Positions 10,691 through 23,521 of a stretch of DNA of 64,000 nucleotides are shown here, piece after piece. The notes beneath the pieces are model-generated. The model ran no database searches and was not told where the DNA came from. It saw nothing but the letters and a program-made list of their open reading frames with translations. The stretch's first letter is position 1, and each line of letters starts with the position of its first letter. The stretch comes from Aphanomyces cochlioides (lineage: Eukaryota > Oomycota > Saprolegniomycetes > Saprolegniales > Verrucalvaceae), in assembly GCA_019828595.1 (NCBI GenBank), contig JAHQRK010000005.1, forward strand, positions 3,534,001 through 3,598,000. Direction: 5' to 3'. The translations under genes and the position numbers were made by a program.

Positions 10691-11662
10691 ATATATGCAT
10701 ACGTACTACACTTTATTTGCCTCACACAATCGAACGAACGAGTGGAAATTACTCTAAACATTCATATGATTGTCCTCCTCACTGCTTTGATGCTACCACT
10801 ATTTTGCAGCGCATGCTTTAGGGCAAACGGCACGCTCCCACAATAGAGCAAGCAATCCAGACGACAGGCAAACTCAGAGCCACACTTTGTGATTGATTCA
10901 TTCCTAACCATACATGGAATGAGCTAGTTCCTCCTGCCAAGTAATGTTCTTACCTTTTTCCTTGTTATCGGGTCAAACAACCAGAAAATTTGCTGAAAGG
11001 CTGCCCATATCTCACAAACGACGCCATTCTCACTCACTCTCCGTTGTTTTTGTGTGCATTATTGTGTACTTTGGTGGTTGCGTCATCGAAACAAGAGCAT
11101 CGGTCCGTTCAGACATCGCATCATCACCTTGCGCAAAAGGATAACTCATGAATAAATATATGCATACGTACTACATTGTCTTTGCATCACACAATCGCAT
11201 ATTCGATTGGAGATTACGATTACTCTAGACAGTCACTCCATTAACCACCTCACTGCTTTCATGCTACCAGTATTTTCCAGCACATTCTTCAGTCATGTTC
11301 GTACTTTGAACACAATCAAAGTTGCGGAGAGACTCTAATTCGAGGGTAAACGACGCCCTCTCGTCTAGAGAGCAAGCGATCCAAGCGACACGCAAGCTGA
11401 GAGCCACACTTCATGATTGATTCATTCCTAACCACACATACAATGAGCTATTTCCAACTACGCAACCATGTCTTTACCTTCTTCGATCTTGTCATCGGGT
11501 CGAACAACGAAGAAATTTTCTAGTAGGCTGCCCATATCTCACAAAGGACACGATTTTGACTCACTCACCGTTGCCCTTGTATTCATGATCGTGTACTTCT
11601 GTAGGCGCGTGGTCGAAGCAAGAGCATTGATCCGTCCAGAAGTCACATCATCACCTTGGACT
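10664..11662. repeat. two diverged tandem direct repeats of ~470-530 bp
   Basis: The unit starting GCGCAAAAGAATTAGTCATG (10666) recurs as GCGCAAAAGGATAACTCATG (11131). The copies share TAAATATATGCATACGTACTAC, GGCTGCCCATATCTCACAAA and CATCATCACCTTG landmarks in the same order. The second copy has an extra ~60 bases (about 11293-11355). No intact reading frame is present. The unit starts within the 3' end of the recombinase gene. Confidence 0.75.
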
Positions 11663-11986
11663 CCATGGCAATCCAAACGATACAACCAGCCAGAGTCAAC
11701 ACTGTCAAATTGAATAAAAGATTAAGAAACACGGTTTTTCGTGGATTTTTCGCAACCCCTCGAATAACGTTAAATATATTCAACGTCCTATTGAGATATG
11801 AAGTTTCACATGTGTTGCAGTGTTGGCTTGAGCTATGAATTTGCGACGGGCAAGCGCATATGAACTCTGCCGAGCTTGATTGATGCTCGCATTGACTTAT
11901 ATGGTGATTGAAGCGTCCCATCAATTTCTTATGAGGTCGATAACAATTTTTTGTTAAATTTTCTATGTACTTTTTCTCTTTTCTGC

Positions 11987-12208
11987 GAATTTAAATGCAC
12001 GTGATACGAAATATAAGCAAAAAAATATGAAATTAAATGCAAGAGGTATGAAATATAATGCAAGTCAAGCGAAATATAAATCGATTTTCGTCGCCGACCA
12101 CGAAATTAAATGCAAGTCATACGAAATATATTGCACTGATACGAAATATATTGCAAACGATACGAAATATATCGCAAGTTAAACGAACTAAACCGGCAAA
12201 TGGTGTAG
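11987..12208 (-). repeat. right terminal inverted repeat of the 6-kb element
   Basis: Reverse complement of the left arm (6180-6396), carrying the same array of ACGAAATATA/TTGCA-type short units. It ends in GGCAAATGGTGTAG, followed by the TA target duplication at 12209-12210. Confidence 0.85.
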
Positions 12209-12210
12209 TA

Positions 12211-12708
12211 CTTTGTGCTTTTGATACAAAATTGTGAGGAATGGTTTGAATCGACCGAGGTTTCGAATCGATTCTGAATCGAACGGGCTTCTCTGATTGG
12301 CTAGAATTAAAAAATTAAAATTAGTCAGCCAATCAGTATCGATCAGCCACCTAACCCAACACTGACACACACCACTTCAGTATGATGAAATCGATTTGAA
12401 AATGAATTCGCTTTTTGGTCAAAACCACAAATTTGGTTGAAAATGACAATATATATTGTCTGATTGACTCAAAATTTCCGAACTTGGCTGAAATCGATCA
12501 AACTTTGAATCAATCACCAAATCGAACCAGCTAATCAGCATCCAGAGTTTGTTTAAAACACACACAAAACACACCAACACACACACATTAATTCATGTAC
12601 CTTCCGATTATACTTGAATTCACTATTGCCAGATTGATCACACAAATTTCGTCGATTTTGATCAAAACTGTAAATTTGGACGAAAAAGACAATAACCTGT
12701 GATAACTT
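12211..12708. other. non-coding spacer upstream of the RRM-cyclin gene
   Basis: No gene is visible. It contains an inverted pair of CCAAT-type boxes, CTGATTGGCT at 12293-12302 and AGCCAATCAG at 12327-12336, separated by an AT-rich loop, plus a CA-rich tract around 12557-12590. The boxes may be promoter elements of the downstream gene, or could form a small hairpin. Confidence 0.45.
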
Positions 12709-13933
12709 ATGACAAGATGCCATTTTCAACCTTGTCCTCGCGCAAATAGCATGCCTGGCGACGAATCGTTGAGTGTCTTCGTGAGAGACTTCCCGTCGCA
12801 CACGACAGATGGAGATTTCAAACGATTCTTCGCTGACTGCGGAAGGATCGTCAAGATTGACATCAAGGCTGATCCGGGGAGAGCGAGATATGCATTTGTC
12901 GATTTCGACGACTTGACCTCATCACGACGTGCTGTTGCAAAAGACCGAACCATGTTCTTGAACAGTAGAGTCACGGTTAGTTACTCGAAGAAGAAGCCCT
13001 ATTTGCATTCAAGCCCACGTGTGACACCACCTCCAATGGTATCTCCGCCGCCGTTGACTCCACCCCGACCGATGACACCACTACCTCCTACAATTGTTCG
13101 GACACCAGCCACGAGCACACCGTTGAGCGATTCAGATCCAACTTCACAATGGCTCTTTTCCTCGACACAGTCTGAATTCATGACCCCATCGTACCGTGAA
13201 GGCATTTCTGCCGATTTGGAGCGTCAATTGCGACACACGACGTCATGGTACATCACAGACCTCCAAAAGGATCTCAAGCTTCCGCTTATTGCAGCAGTCT
13301 CTGCCCAAATGTACATGAACCGATTCTTTATGCTGCACTCCTTCTCTGCGCATGACCGCTTCCTTGTTGCTTCTGCGTGCCTCTTTCTCAGCGCCAAAGT
13401 TAACGAATGCGCAGTCAAGTTGACAGAGCTGACAGAGAGAAGCCTCATGTTGGTCGATCATTCCACAAGTGCTCCGTCACCAAATGACATCGAACATGTC
13501 AAGAAAATGATTCGCCAGTACGAAGTTGTCCTCCTCAACACTCTGTCCTATGACGTGGTGGTCCCTCAACCTTTCCTCGCCCTCGGCAATCTCGTCGACC
13601 AAGCTTTGACTCAAGTAGACTTTGATCGAGAACAGATCATGCTCATAGCGCACTGGTTTCTCACGGATGCTGTCAGCGGCACTTTGGCATTACAGCTGAC
13701 CATGGAAGAATTGGCGGCAGGAGCGCTTTATCTCTCCTGTAGAGCCCATCAGTACGTATGGCTTCATAATCACTTCTGACTCTTCGCTTCTTCATAGCCT
13801 CGATTCCTGGGTGGAATCTTCGACGTTCTTCTCACATGTCCGAATTGACTTCGTCATTGCGCAGTTCCTCAACATGTATGCTACGCACAAGAGCCGATTC
13901 CCACCCCAACTGCAAGCTCTTTTTAAAAAGTAG
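12709..13933 (+). CDS. RRM plus cyclin-box fusion protein
   Basis: Two exons (12709-13751 and 13798-13933) flank a 46-base intron. Residues ~20-90 form an RNA recognition motif: RNP2-like LSVFVRDFP and RNP1-like ARYAFVDFDD. A Pro/Thr-rich linker follows (roughly 105-150). Then comes a cyclin fold (about 165-345) with SAQMYMNRFFMLHSF, FLVASACLFLSAKVNE and EELAAGALYLSCRAH, most like transcription-type (L/T/K) cyclins. The combination suggests a cyclin that carries its own RNA-binding module, possibly pairing with a CDK acting on RNA polymerase II or splicing factors; that role is inference. An internal ATG at 12751 (MPGDESLSVF) fits the RRM better and may be the true start. The stop lies 19 bases from the stop of convergent IFT52. 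Confidence 0.75.
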
Positions 13934-13952
13934 CGCTCTATTTAAGTTTTGT

Positions 13953-15555
13953 TCACTTGGACGAGATCTTGGCCTCATCCTCAAAGTTGTCTTTCTCGTC
14001 TGCGAGCATCGTGCTGTCGACAAAACCAGACGAGGATTTGTCCTCTTTCGGCATGGTCAATACGATCTGGGAGTCTTGATTGAGTTTCTTGAAATTGACA
14101 ATTTTTGTAAAAAGGAATTCCAGCACGTGCTTGGCGTCGTTGCGCTCTGGATCGAGTTTGGACAAAATGCCAAGAATGCCAGCACTCTCTTTGATGTAGT
14201 ACTCGAGGTCGTCGTCCGAGCACTTGTTTGTGAGCTGTGCAAGGCGCAACGACTCCGAAGCAAAATGTTCGTCGAGGTCAAACTGGTCCAAAGCAGGAGG
14301 TGGAGGTTCACGCAAGATGGGAGGAAAGACTGCAGGCTTCAGCGGAGGCAAAGGGGTTTCAAACTGAAGGACCATCATCAAGATATCAATCATGCGAGCA
14401 TACCTGAGGAGGTATCAACGACAACGGCTCATGCTTAACCCCTAGTTCCTTAAAGAGAGCAACTGCATCAGGGATCAGCGATGTGTCAAATTTGAAGAGT
14501 GTGTTGTCGAAGAGTTTTGTGAAATCCTTCGGAAGTTCCTCGCCTTCTTGCATACATGACCGCAGCCGCTCAGAAAGAGCTTGCGTGTCAGGAAGACGAT
14601 TGTAGTCACTCAAATCGGGATCTTCAGCGTCAAGTGGGTCCAGTTGAATCTCTTTATCTTTCAGAAGCCAACGGAAGAGAATGTCCTGCAGTCGGCTGTT
14701 TTCATCCCTGTCAAGCCAGTCATCAGAAAAGAGATGCAGAGAACCGAGAACGGCCAAGCGTCCATTTTTCTTTTCCTTCGCTGGTGCGCAAACCTATTGT
14801 CTTATTGTAGCGATAATCATCGTGATGATCATACCCCATCATGTGCCCAAACAGCCCCGATAGGACGATTCACGGGGAACGAAATGAAGCCAGAACTTAA
14901 AATCGGAGCGGCTGGCTTCTTCACGTTCAATGTAGCGCCGTAAGGATAAACGAAATTGAGTCCCTTTTGATCCTTTTCCATCCCATGGGCTTTGTCAGCA
15001 GCAGGATCTCGAGCAAAAATGTCCTTTCCTTTTCCTGACATCACATTTGCCTAAGGGAAGCTGTCAAACCACGACAAGGACCGTGACGCTTACCACACGA
15101 GCAATCTCCCTGTTGACAATGCCGCTCGTGATGTAGACCTCTTTGGGGTGATGGTACTTATGATACACTGTGCGAATAACAGCGTCAGGATTGACGACAA
15201 TTCCAAACTCTTTGAGGAAGCTGTTGAGATTCGTGTCCTTTTCGCCACCTTCACCCATACAAAAGAGCAAACTTCCACCTTCGCGCATATAATCTCTCAG
15301 TGCTTGAAACTCAGAAGAGCTAAATCTTTCCCGTACACCAGAAAATACAATCAGATGAGCTTGCTTGAGACGCTCTGAAGACAAGTCGTCCTTGTTCACT
15401 TCAATCTTATACATGGTCTTGAGCTTCCTTGCGAGCTTCTTGTACCCAGAGGAAGGGTAGAATTCTTCTTTCTTGGATGCATCGAACATGACGACAGTCG
15501 AGACTCCTCCTGCCGCAACCTTGAGCGACTCATCATACCCTGGACCTTCCGACAT
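13953..15555 (-). CDS. IFT52: intraflagellar transport protein 52
   Basis: Core subunit of the IFT-B1 complex that carries cargo along axonemes. Four exons (15094-15555, 14835-15050, 14404-14793, 13953-14363) are joined by introns of 40-43 bases. The N-terminal GIFT domain shows STVVMFDASKKEEFYP, LIVFSGVRERFSSSEF, GGSLLFCMGEGGE, VRTVYHKYHHPKEVY. The second exon runs FVYPYGATLNVKKPA, and the third has NGRLAVLGSLHLFSDDWLD and a DILFRWLL helix. A Pro-rich stretch (PPLKPAVFPPILREPPPP) leads to the C-terminal IFT-B binding region with LTNKCSDDDLEYYIKE. The order and content match IFT52 along its whole length. Together with DPCD it indicates a flagellated life stage. Confidence 0.93.
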
Positions 15556-15660
15556 GTTGCGTCGTCAACAAAAAGAAAAAGTGCGAAAAGATATGAAACG
15601 TTGCGTCCGGATATTTTATCCGAATGATTTCAAAAAGTGCGCGAAAAATCTATTCATTAA

Positions 15661-16854
15661 TCAATATTCGTGGAGAAAGGCCACGCCCTCGTACTTGAAG
15701 GCACCAGGAAGCGCTGTTTCCGGCATCAAGACAACGCCATCGACGGTGAACACGGTCACATAGGCTGCTTGTGTTTGCAGCTCTTCGTTCTCCATGCTCT
15801 TGAGCGCAACAATGACAGAATCTTGGGTGCCAGGGACAAACTTGAAGCTTGAAAAGCCACGCTCGGGAGTAATTGTGCCCACAGTGCGAACTTCGAAATC
15901 GGTGAAGTCCTCGTTCGCCAAAATCATCGTGTTGGAACCACGCTTTTCGTCCTTCATGTCGTCATAGGGTTCCCTTGACACTCGTCGCGGCAAAATGAAC
16001 CACTTCCGGTGAACGGGGCTCCATTCGATAGCTTCATGGATCACATATCCAGGGTATCCACATCCAACAGCTTCGCGGACTTTCTTGAATCGGTCAGTCC
16101 AGTCTTCGTGACGGATGGCACCGTTGCGAGCCAATATACTGACCCACATATTGTTTTCATGAATAACTTGTTCTCCAGAGGTGAACTCCTTGCCGATACT
16201 TCCCATGAACAGCTCGCCATCTTTGACAGTCGCCCATTCATGTTTTTGTCCCTTTGGAGTAGTGCCGTCACCTTCCATTGCAATTGACACTGGAACAGCG
16301 CGCATTTTGTCGGAGCCATCATGAAGACCAAAATTCTCAAGCCGGAAGATGATACCCGTTCGATCATCAAACGAATGAAGATTTCCTTGGAACCACGCGA
16401 GTTCACTGAGTTCAAAACCCCGGCCAGCTTCGTTCAACGTCGTATTGAAGGTGGCGATATCATGGAAGACAATCGAGTAGTCGAACAAATCGCTGCTCCC
16501 TTTTCGGTCAACACGGGTCAGCACAGCCTTCTGAAAATATGACTTGAAGAGTGGCTTCTTGCTGTCAGAAACTTTGCTCGCCTTGTCAAGATCAGCAACA
16601 AAGCCAAGTTCAAAGCGATCGGGAATATGTTGCCAAGCAATCGTCGGCGGGTCAGTCTGGCGGCGGAAATACGATGTGGCACGGAGCGAAGTGTTCATGG
16701 AGGTCATCGCCATCACAATGAGAAAGACCAAGAGGGCAAGAAGGCCAACTCGAAGTCGGGACTGGTCAACCATTGGAGAAGACGAAGGAAAGTAGTCCGA
16801 GATGCTGCTTGTCTTCCGCTTCTGCTTGCTCCCCAGCCCCAGTCCTCCAAGCAT
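15661..16854 (-). CDS. apyrase (calcium-activated nucleotidase, CANT1/SCAN type), membrane anchored
   Basis: A Ca-dependent nucleoside di/triphosphatase; in other eukaryotes family members act in the ER/Golgi lumen or are secreted. It is one uninterrupted exon of about 397 residues. A short basic cytosolic tail is followed by a signal-anchor segment (VGLLALLVFLIVMAMTS, near residues 33-49), predicting type II topology. The catalytic beta-propeller shows ELAWFQGNLHSFDDRTG, HEWATVKDGELFMGSIGK, PGYVIHEAIEWSPVHRKW, LPRRVSREPYDD, FSSFKFVPGTQDSVIVAL and the C-terminal EGVAFLHEY. Start chosen as the ATG at 16854; the frame is open slightly further upstream without another ATG. It lies 105 bases upstream of IFT52 on the same strand. 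Confidence 0.88.
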   Translation of the reverse strand: MLGGLGLGSKQKRKTSSISDYFPSSSPMVDQSRLRVGLLALLVFLIVMAMTSMNTSLRATSYFRRQTDPPTIAWQHIPDRFELGFVADLDKASKVSDSKKPLFKSYFQKAVLTRVDRKGSSDLFDYSIVFHDIATFNTTLNEAGRGFELSELAWFQGNLHSFDDRTGIIFRLENFGLHDGSDKMRAVPVSIAMEGDGTTPKGQKHEWATVKDGELFMGSIGKEFTSGEQVIHENNMWVSILARNGAIRHEDWTDRFKKVREAVGCGYPGYVIHEAIEWSPVHRKWFILPRRVSREPYDDMKDEKRGSNTMILANEDFTDFEVRTVGTITPERGFSSFKFVPGTQDSVIVALKSMENEELQTQAAYVTVFTVDGVVLMPETALPGAFKYEGVAFLHEY

Positions 16855-16977
16855 GAGGAAGTGCAGGTATAGTGCACTAATTTTAGTTTCCACCAATCAT
16901 ACCTCTAGATATTCGGAAGCTATCCGGATCACAGCGATTTCAAAAACTGTCCGTCGATCTCTGCTTCAGCAAACATG

Positions 16978-17700
16978 TTACAAACTTAGTGATAGCCTCT
17001 GTCGAACGGATGCGACGAGAGCTGTAATTTGAGCGTATCTGTCGTCGACCATTGTCGAGTGGGTCACTTGGGCTTGATCAAAGTAGAAGTACCGAGTGAG
17101 ATGCAGCTGGACGACGGGATTTGAAGTCAGCAGTGCGTCCACGATGGCTTCGTCCTCTTTGTCAAGCAAAAATCCAAACGAAGCGGCAATGACTTCCCGC
17201 GTCAGCTCTACGTCCAATTGCACTCGAAGTTCGATACGCTGGCTGTCGACGACACAAAGGCCGAGTATGCTTTTTGGTCCTGCGAGGAATTTCGCCGTCT
17301 TGGCCCACCCGTCGATAAATACGTCGAGTGGCTTTCCATTGTTTGTAAAGTCGGGGGAGAAGTTCATCCGCATGAACTGAATCTGTCGTTCACCGAACTG
17401 AAAGTCGCTCAAGAGCTTGATATACTCGCCTACGACTGCCGTCGCCATATCGGATTGTAAGTTGAGTGATCGATACAATATGATCTTGCGGCTTTCAAGG
17501 TGGTCAATGTCTTGCTCGAGTCGGCGCACAGCTACTTCCAGTAGCTCCGCTGATCTCCGTCGTCTGTCTCTATAGTTGCGCATGTTGATCTTGCATTGGA
17601 GTCGGCGGCGGATCTGCTTCTCGGTCGGAACGGTCATCGTTGTCAAAATACAAAACTGGCACCTCTGTGAGAAATCCCTCATTGAGGTGTCATTCTGCAT
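16978..17700 (-). CDS. bZIP transcription factor with Asn-to-Cys change in the basic region
   Basis: A single exon of about 240 residues. The basic region and start of the zipper read RRRLQCKINMRNYRDRRRR, then AELLEVAVRRLEQDIDHLES. Aligning to the canonical N-x7-R core puts Cys in the position of the invariant Asn (C-K-I-N-M-R-N-Y-R). Such substituted bZIPs are reported as an oomycete expansion, and the short C-terminal domain here (FGFLLDKEDEAIVDALL) also looks like the oomycete type. The natural start may be the ATG at 17637 (MTVPTEKQIRRR), which puts the basic region near the N-terminus. DNA-binding preference cannot be read from sequence. Confidence 0.82.
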   Translation of the reverse strand: MQNDTSMRDFSQRCQFCILTTMTVPTEKQIRRRLQCKINMRNYRDRRRRSAELLEVAVRRLEQDIDHLESRKIILYRSLNLQSDMATAVVGEYIKLLSDFQFGERQIQFMRMNFSPDFTNNGKPLDVFIDGWAKTAKFLAGPKSILGLCVVDSQRIELRVQLDVELTREVIAASFGFLLDKEDEAIVDALLTSNPVVQLHLTRYFYFDQAQVTHSTMVDDRYAQITALVASVRQRLSLSL

Positions 17701-17775
17701 TGAAAATACAGACGAAAATCAAAAAGTATACATTTTGCCCTATAAATTTTCAGATGATTTCCTGAGATAGACATC

Positions 17776-18450
17776 TTAGCTGCGTCGAAGGAGAGAGTTT
17801 AGCAACTGATATGGATCAACTGGATAACTCATCGGGGCATTGCGCCCTTGGACCACATGAAAAAGTGCATAGAAACAGGCTCTCTGCAGGGCAGACTTGA
17901 ATGATCCGACTGAGCTCTTGGAGCGCCTCTGGCATTTCATGGAAGAAGAGCTGAGGCGACCAGAATATCCACGATGAATGCATGCAACGTTGACTCAACA
18001 GCATTCGCCAGATCAATCCATTGGATTGATATGCAGTGTGGAATCCCACTACACGCCGGTCAGCTTCACACGGAGTTATCAGTCCGGCGCTGTTCCGTTC
18101 GTGGAGATTCATCATTGAACGATGTCTTCAAACCACGTCAACTGTATGAAACTACTCCAGGCACACGCATCATAATGACTGACGGGCGTCAGACCAAGTG
18201 TCCACATAGAGGAGGCAGAGATGCGACCACGAAACTCGCAAAGAGCGTCTTGCACAAATTGCACAGTGACGCGCTCAGTGGCCAGCAGAGGACGCCCACG
18301 TGTCTTCCTCACAATCGTGACGCCAGAATCGCTGTAACAATGATCTTCGTGGGCTAATCAAGTGGGCGTATCCATTTCTCTGATTGGAATGCCTGCAGCT
18401 GAGAGACAATCGTCGATTCTTCCCGATAGTCTCTCAGTTTGAACCATGTT
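17776..18450 (-). CDS. unrecognised spliced or decaying gene
   Basis: I do not recognise this. Protein-like minus-strand segments occur in different frames: VTVQFVQDALCEFRGRISAS (about 18200), FFHEMPEALQELSRIIQ (about 17920) and, to a stop at 17776, ALFHVVQGRNAPMSYPV followed by DPYQLLNSLLRRS. I could not join them with convincing GT-AG introns, so it may be a multi-exon gene with unclear borders or a frameshifted relic. It sits between the bZIP gene and GET1. Confidence 0.3.
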
Positions 18451-18658
18451 GGACGCTTTGACTTGAGCTGGATTGGCTAATTCCATGACGAAAACTGATT
18501 TAAGTCATATACTTTAATCGATATTAATTCTTATTTTTGTCTTTTTATTATTACGATTTTATGAAATTTAATTATTTTACTACAATGTAGTATGACATAT
18601 AATTATTTTAGCCAATCAAAGTCGTATTTGTTGATTTGCCGCGGCAGTTCTGGCTGGA

Positions 18659-19141
18659 ATGGACCTCATCCAAGAAATCGACGCATCCGGCGTCCTCATT
18701 CTCACGTTGCTCTGCGTGCTCGTTGAACTTGCTCTACATTTCCTGCAACTGCGAGGAAGTCGTCCGTCGGCACAGGAAATCGCCCTTCAGAAAGAGCATG
18801 CCACATTGGCTGCCAAAGCCAAGAAGCTCAACAGCGTCGACATGTTCGTCGAGCATTCCAAGGTCCTGCGGCAGATGAACACCGTCAAGAAACAAGAGCA
18901 GACGCTGGCTGTCGAGCGTATTGCAAAGTCCAGTGTCCCTGGATTCGTTGGCTACGTGCAACCTCTCCTTCTCATTGCGGTAGTGGTGTACTTCTGGTCG
19001 TCTCCTCTCGTGGTCTTCCCCCCAGGCCATCTGATGCCCGTAGAACGCCTAGTTGCAATGCCGCTATTTCCCATCGGCTCTGTCTCGGCCGGTGGATGGT
19101 GGATCCTTTGCAGACGAGTTACGTCTAGATTGTTAAAGTAA
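18659..19141 (+). CDS. GET1: GET1/WRB family receptor for tail-anchored protein insertion
   Basis: An ER membrane subunit of the GET pathway that receives the tail-anchored protein targeting factor and helps insert its clients. The single exon encodes 160 residues: a membrane segment at about 11-30 (LILTLLCVLVELALHFL), a cytosolic charged coiled coil (LAAKAKKLNSVDMFVEHSK, VLRQMNTVKKQEQ), and two further hydrophobic segments (VQPLLLIAVVVYFW and VSAGGWWILCRRV). Three membrane spans with a coiled coil between the first two is the family layout. The short AT-rich region before it carries CCAAT-type boxes at 18471 and 18610. Confidence 0.85.
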   Translation: MDLIQEIDASGVLILTLLCVLVELALHFLQLRGSRPSAQEIALQKEHATLAAKAKKLNSVDMFVEHSKVLRQMNTVKKQEQTLAVERIAKSSVPGFVGYVQPLLLIAVVVYFWSSPLVVFPPGHLMPVERLVAMPLFPIGSVSAGGWWILCRRVTSRLLK

Positions 19142-19217
19142 TCTTTAATCCGTTCGCGTCCAGAATCAGTCCTCAGGCCGAATTTAGCGACACAAAGTTA
19201 GCAAGGACGCATCTCTA

Positions 19218-22120
<2,903 letters not shown>

Positions 22121-23212
22121 ATGAGCCGACGGAGTAGACTCGTCGCTTTACGTCTCGCTCGACTTGCGCGTGGACGACCATTGCTTTTCTGCCGCTTGCG
22201 TACTCTCCTTCGCCGTCGAACCACCCACCAACTCACAATCCCTTGTGTCAACTTTTCTTTGTTCATCTACAACGACGCCGACTGTCCGGACAAATTTCGT
22301 TTTGCCAAAACGGATATTGAACGTCTGGTAAATTGCCTCGGGCTTCCCGACGTGATTGTGACAAGAGAACGAACAACATGCAACAAAATCGAAGGGTTGT
22401 GTATCGTCCTAAGACGGTTTACCGTGCCTGATCGGTGGTCTGACTTAATCGTGATGTTTGGTCGATCTCGAAGTGGCATGTCAAACATATTTCTGCACAT
22501 CATTGACCACTTGCACGAGCGGTTCAAGGACAAGCTATACCTTGACACGCGTCGTATATCAGACAAACTGCGTGAATTTGCCGACGCGATCATGCAAAAA
22601 GGAGCTGAAATTAACAATGTATGGGGATTTATAGACGGAACTGTACGGCCATGCTGTCGTCCAAGAGGTGGCACTGAACAAAGAACAATGTACAACGGTC
22701 ATAAACGACTGCATGCTTTCAAGTTTCAAAGCATTGTCACCCCCGATGGAATAATTTCCCACATTTATGGACCCGTGGAAGGTCGCCGACACGATTTAAC
22801 ACTTTTGAGGAAGTCTCGATTGGAGACTTTTATAGGGCCCGAAAATCGCTTTGAAGGATTCCTTGTTTACGGCGACCCTGCGTACGGCCGTTCAAATCAA
22901 ATATCCTCTCCATTTGGTGGTGCTAGAGTTTCAAGAGAGCAGCAAATTGTCAACTCAAGCATGAGCCGAGTACGAACTAGCGTGGAGTGGTCATTTGGGC
23001 AAGTCGTTCAATATTGGCCCCTTGTTGATTTCAAAAAGAAAATGAAAATAGGTTGTGGACCAGCGTCAAAGCTCTACAAGATAGCAGTCCTGTTGACGAA
23101 CTGCGTGACCTGTGTGCGCCAAGTAAACACAAGTAGCGCCTACTTTGGACTGAGTCCACCAACGTTAGAAGATTATTTAGACATCTCAAACGACGAAGTT
23201 TATGTTTTGTAA
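22121..23212 (+). CDS. PIF/Harbinger-type (DDE_Tnp_4) transposase, first copy
   Basis: An intact frame of 363 residues. The catalytic regions are WGFIDGTVRPC (first Asp), YGDPAYGRS (second Asp) and RVRTSVEWSFG (Glu), with the GPVEGRRHDLTLL block between the first two, all typical of Harbinger DDE transposases. The N-terminus is Arg-rich. It is paired with a convergent SANT-like gene (25891-26532), the usual partner protein for DNA binding and nuclear import in Harbinger elements. A Tc1-like element now separates the two. Intactness suggests relatively recent activity. Confidence 0.85.
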   Translation: MSRRSRLVALRLARLARGRPLLFCRLRTLLRRRTTHQLTIPCVNFSLFIYNDADCPDKFRFAKTDIERLVNCLGLPDVIVTRERTTCNKIEGLCIVLRRFTVPDRWSDLIVMFGRSRSGMSNIFLHIIDHLHERFKDKLYLDTRRISDKLREFADAIMQKGAEINNVWGFIDGTVRPCCRPRGGTEQRTMYNGHKRLHAFKFQSIVTPDGIISHIYGPVEGRRHDLTLLRKSRLETFIGPENRFEGFLVYGDPAYGRSNQISSPFGGARVSREQQIVNSSMSRVRTSVEWSFGQVVQYWPLVDFKKKMKIGCGPASKLYKIAVLLTNCVTCVRQVNTSSAYFGLSPPTLEDYLDISNDEVYVL

Positions 23213-23521
23213 TCGTAAACTTATTAAGCTTAGATGTTATTCTGTTGGCGACTTACTACACCTTTTTTCGGTTAATTTGAAACAATTTCTCGGTTAGTTT
23301 CATCAACACCCATTGCAATTCAAAATATAGGCAAGCTTTTCGAAGCTTTCCTCATTCAAATTCATCCACATGTTTTGAAACACCATTGTAATTCGTGTGT
23401 ACCCTTTATATTTCATTTCGCCATCATCTTGTTCGATGCTTTCGCCGGTATATTTTCATTTGATGACTAAGCGAATAAAAGAAAAACATCAAAGATTTGG
23501 GACCTCCACAAATCAAGTGCT

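Larger units (their letters stand above)
6180..12208. mobile_element. 6.0-kb element with ~217-bp terminal inverted repeats and TA target duplication, Crypton-like cargo
   Basis: The ends CTACACCATTTGCCGGTTTA at 6180 and its reverse complement ending at 12208 open near-identical inverted repeats (6180-6396 and 11987-12208), flanked by TA at 6178-6179 and 12209-12210. Inside are a nested mariner-like element (6482-8298), a Crypton-like tyrosine recombinase gene (8395-10690) and two diverged direct repeats (10664-11662). Without the nested element the unit is about 4.2 kb. TA duplications and inverted repeats are Tc1/mariner hallmarks, whereas Cryptons are generally described without inverted repeats. 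Either this is an inverted-repeat Crypton lineage or a Crypton lies inside another element. Confidence 0.8.
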
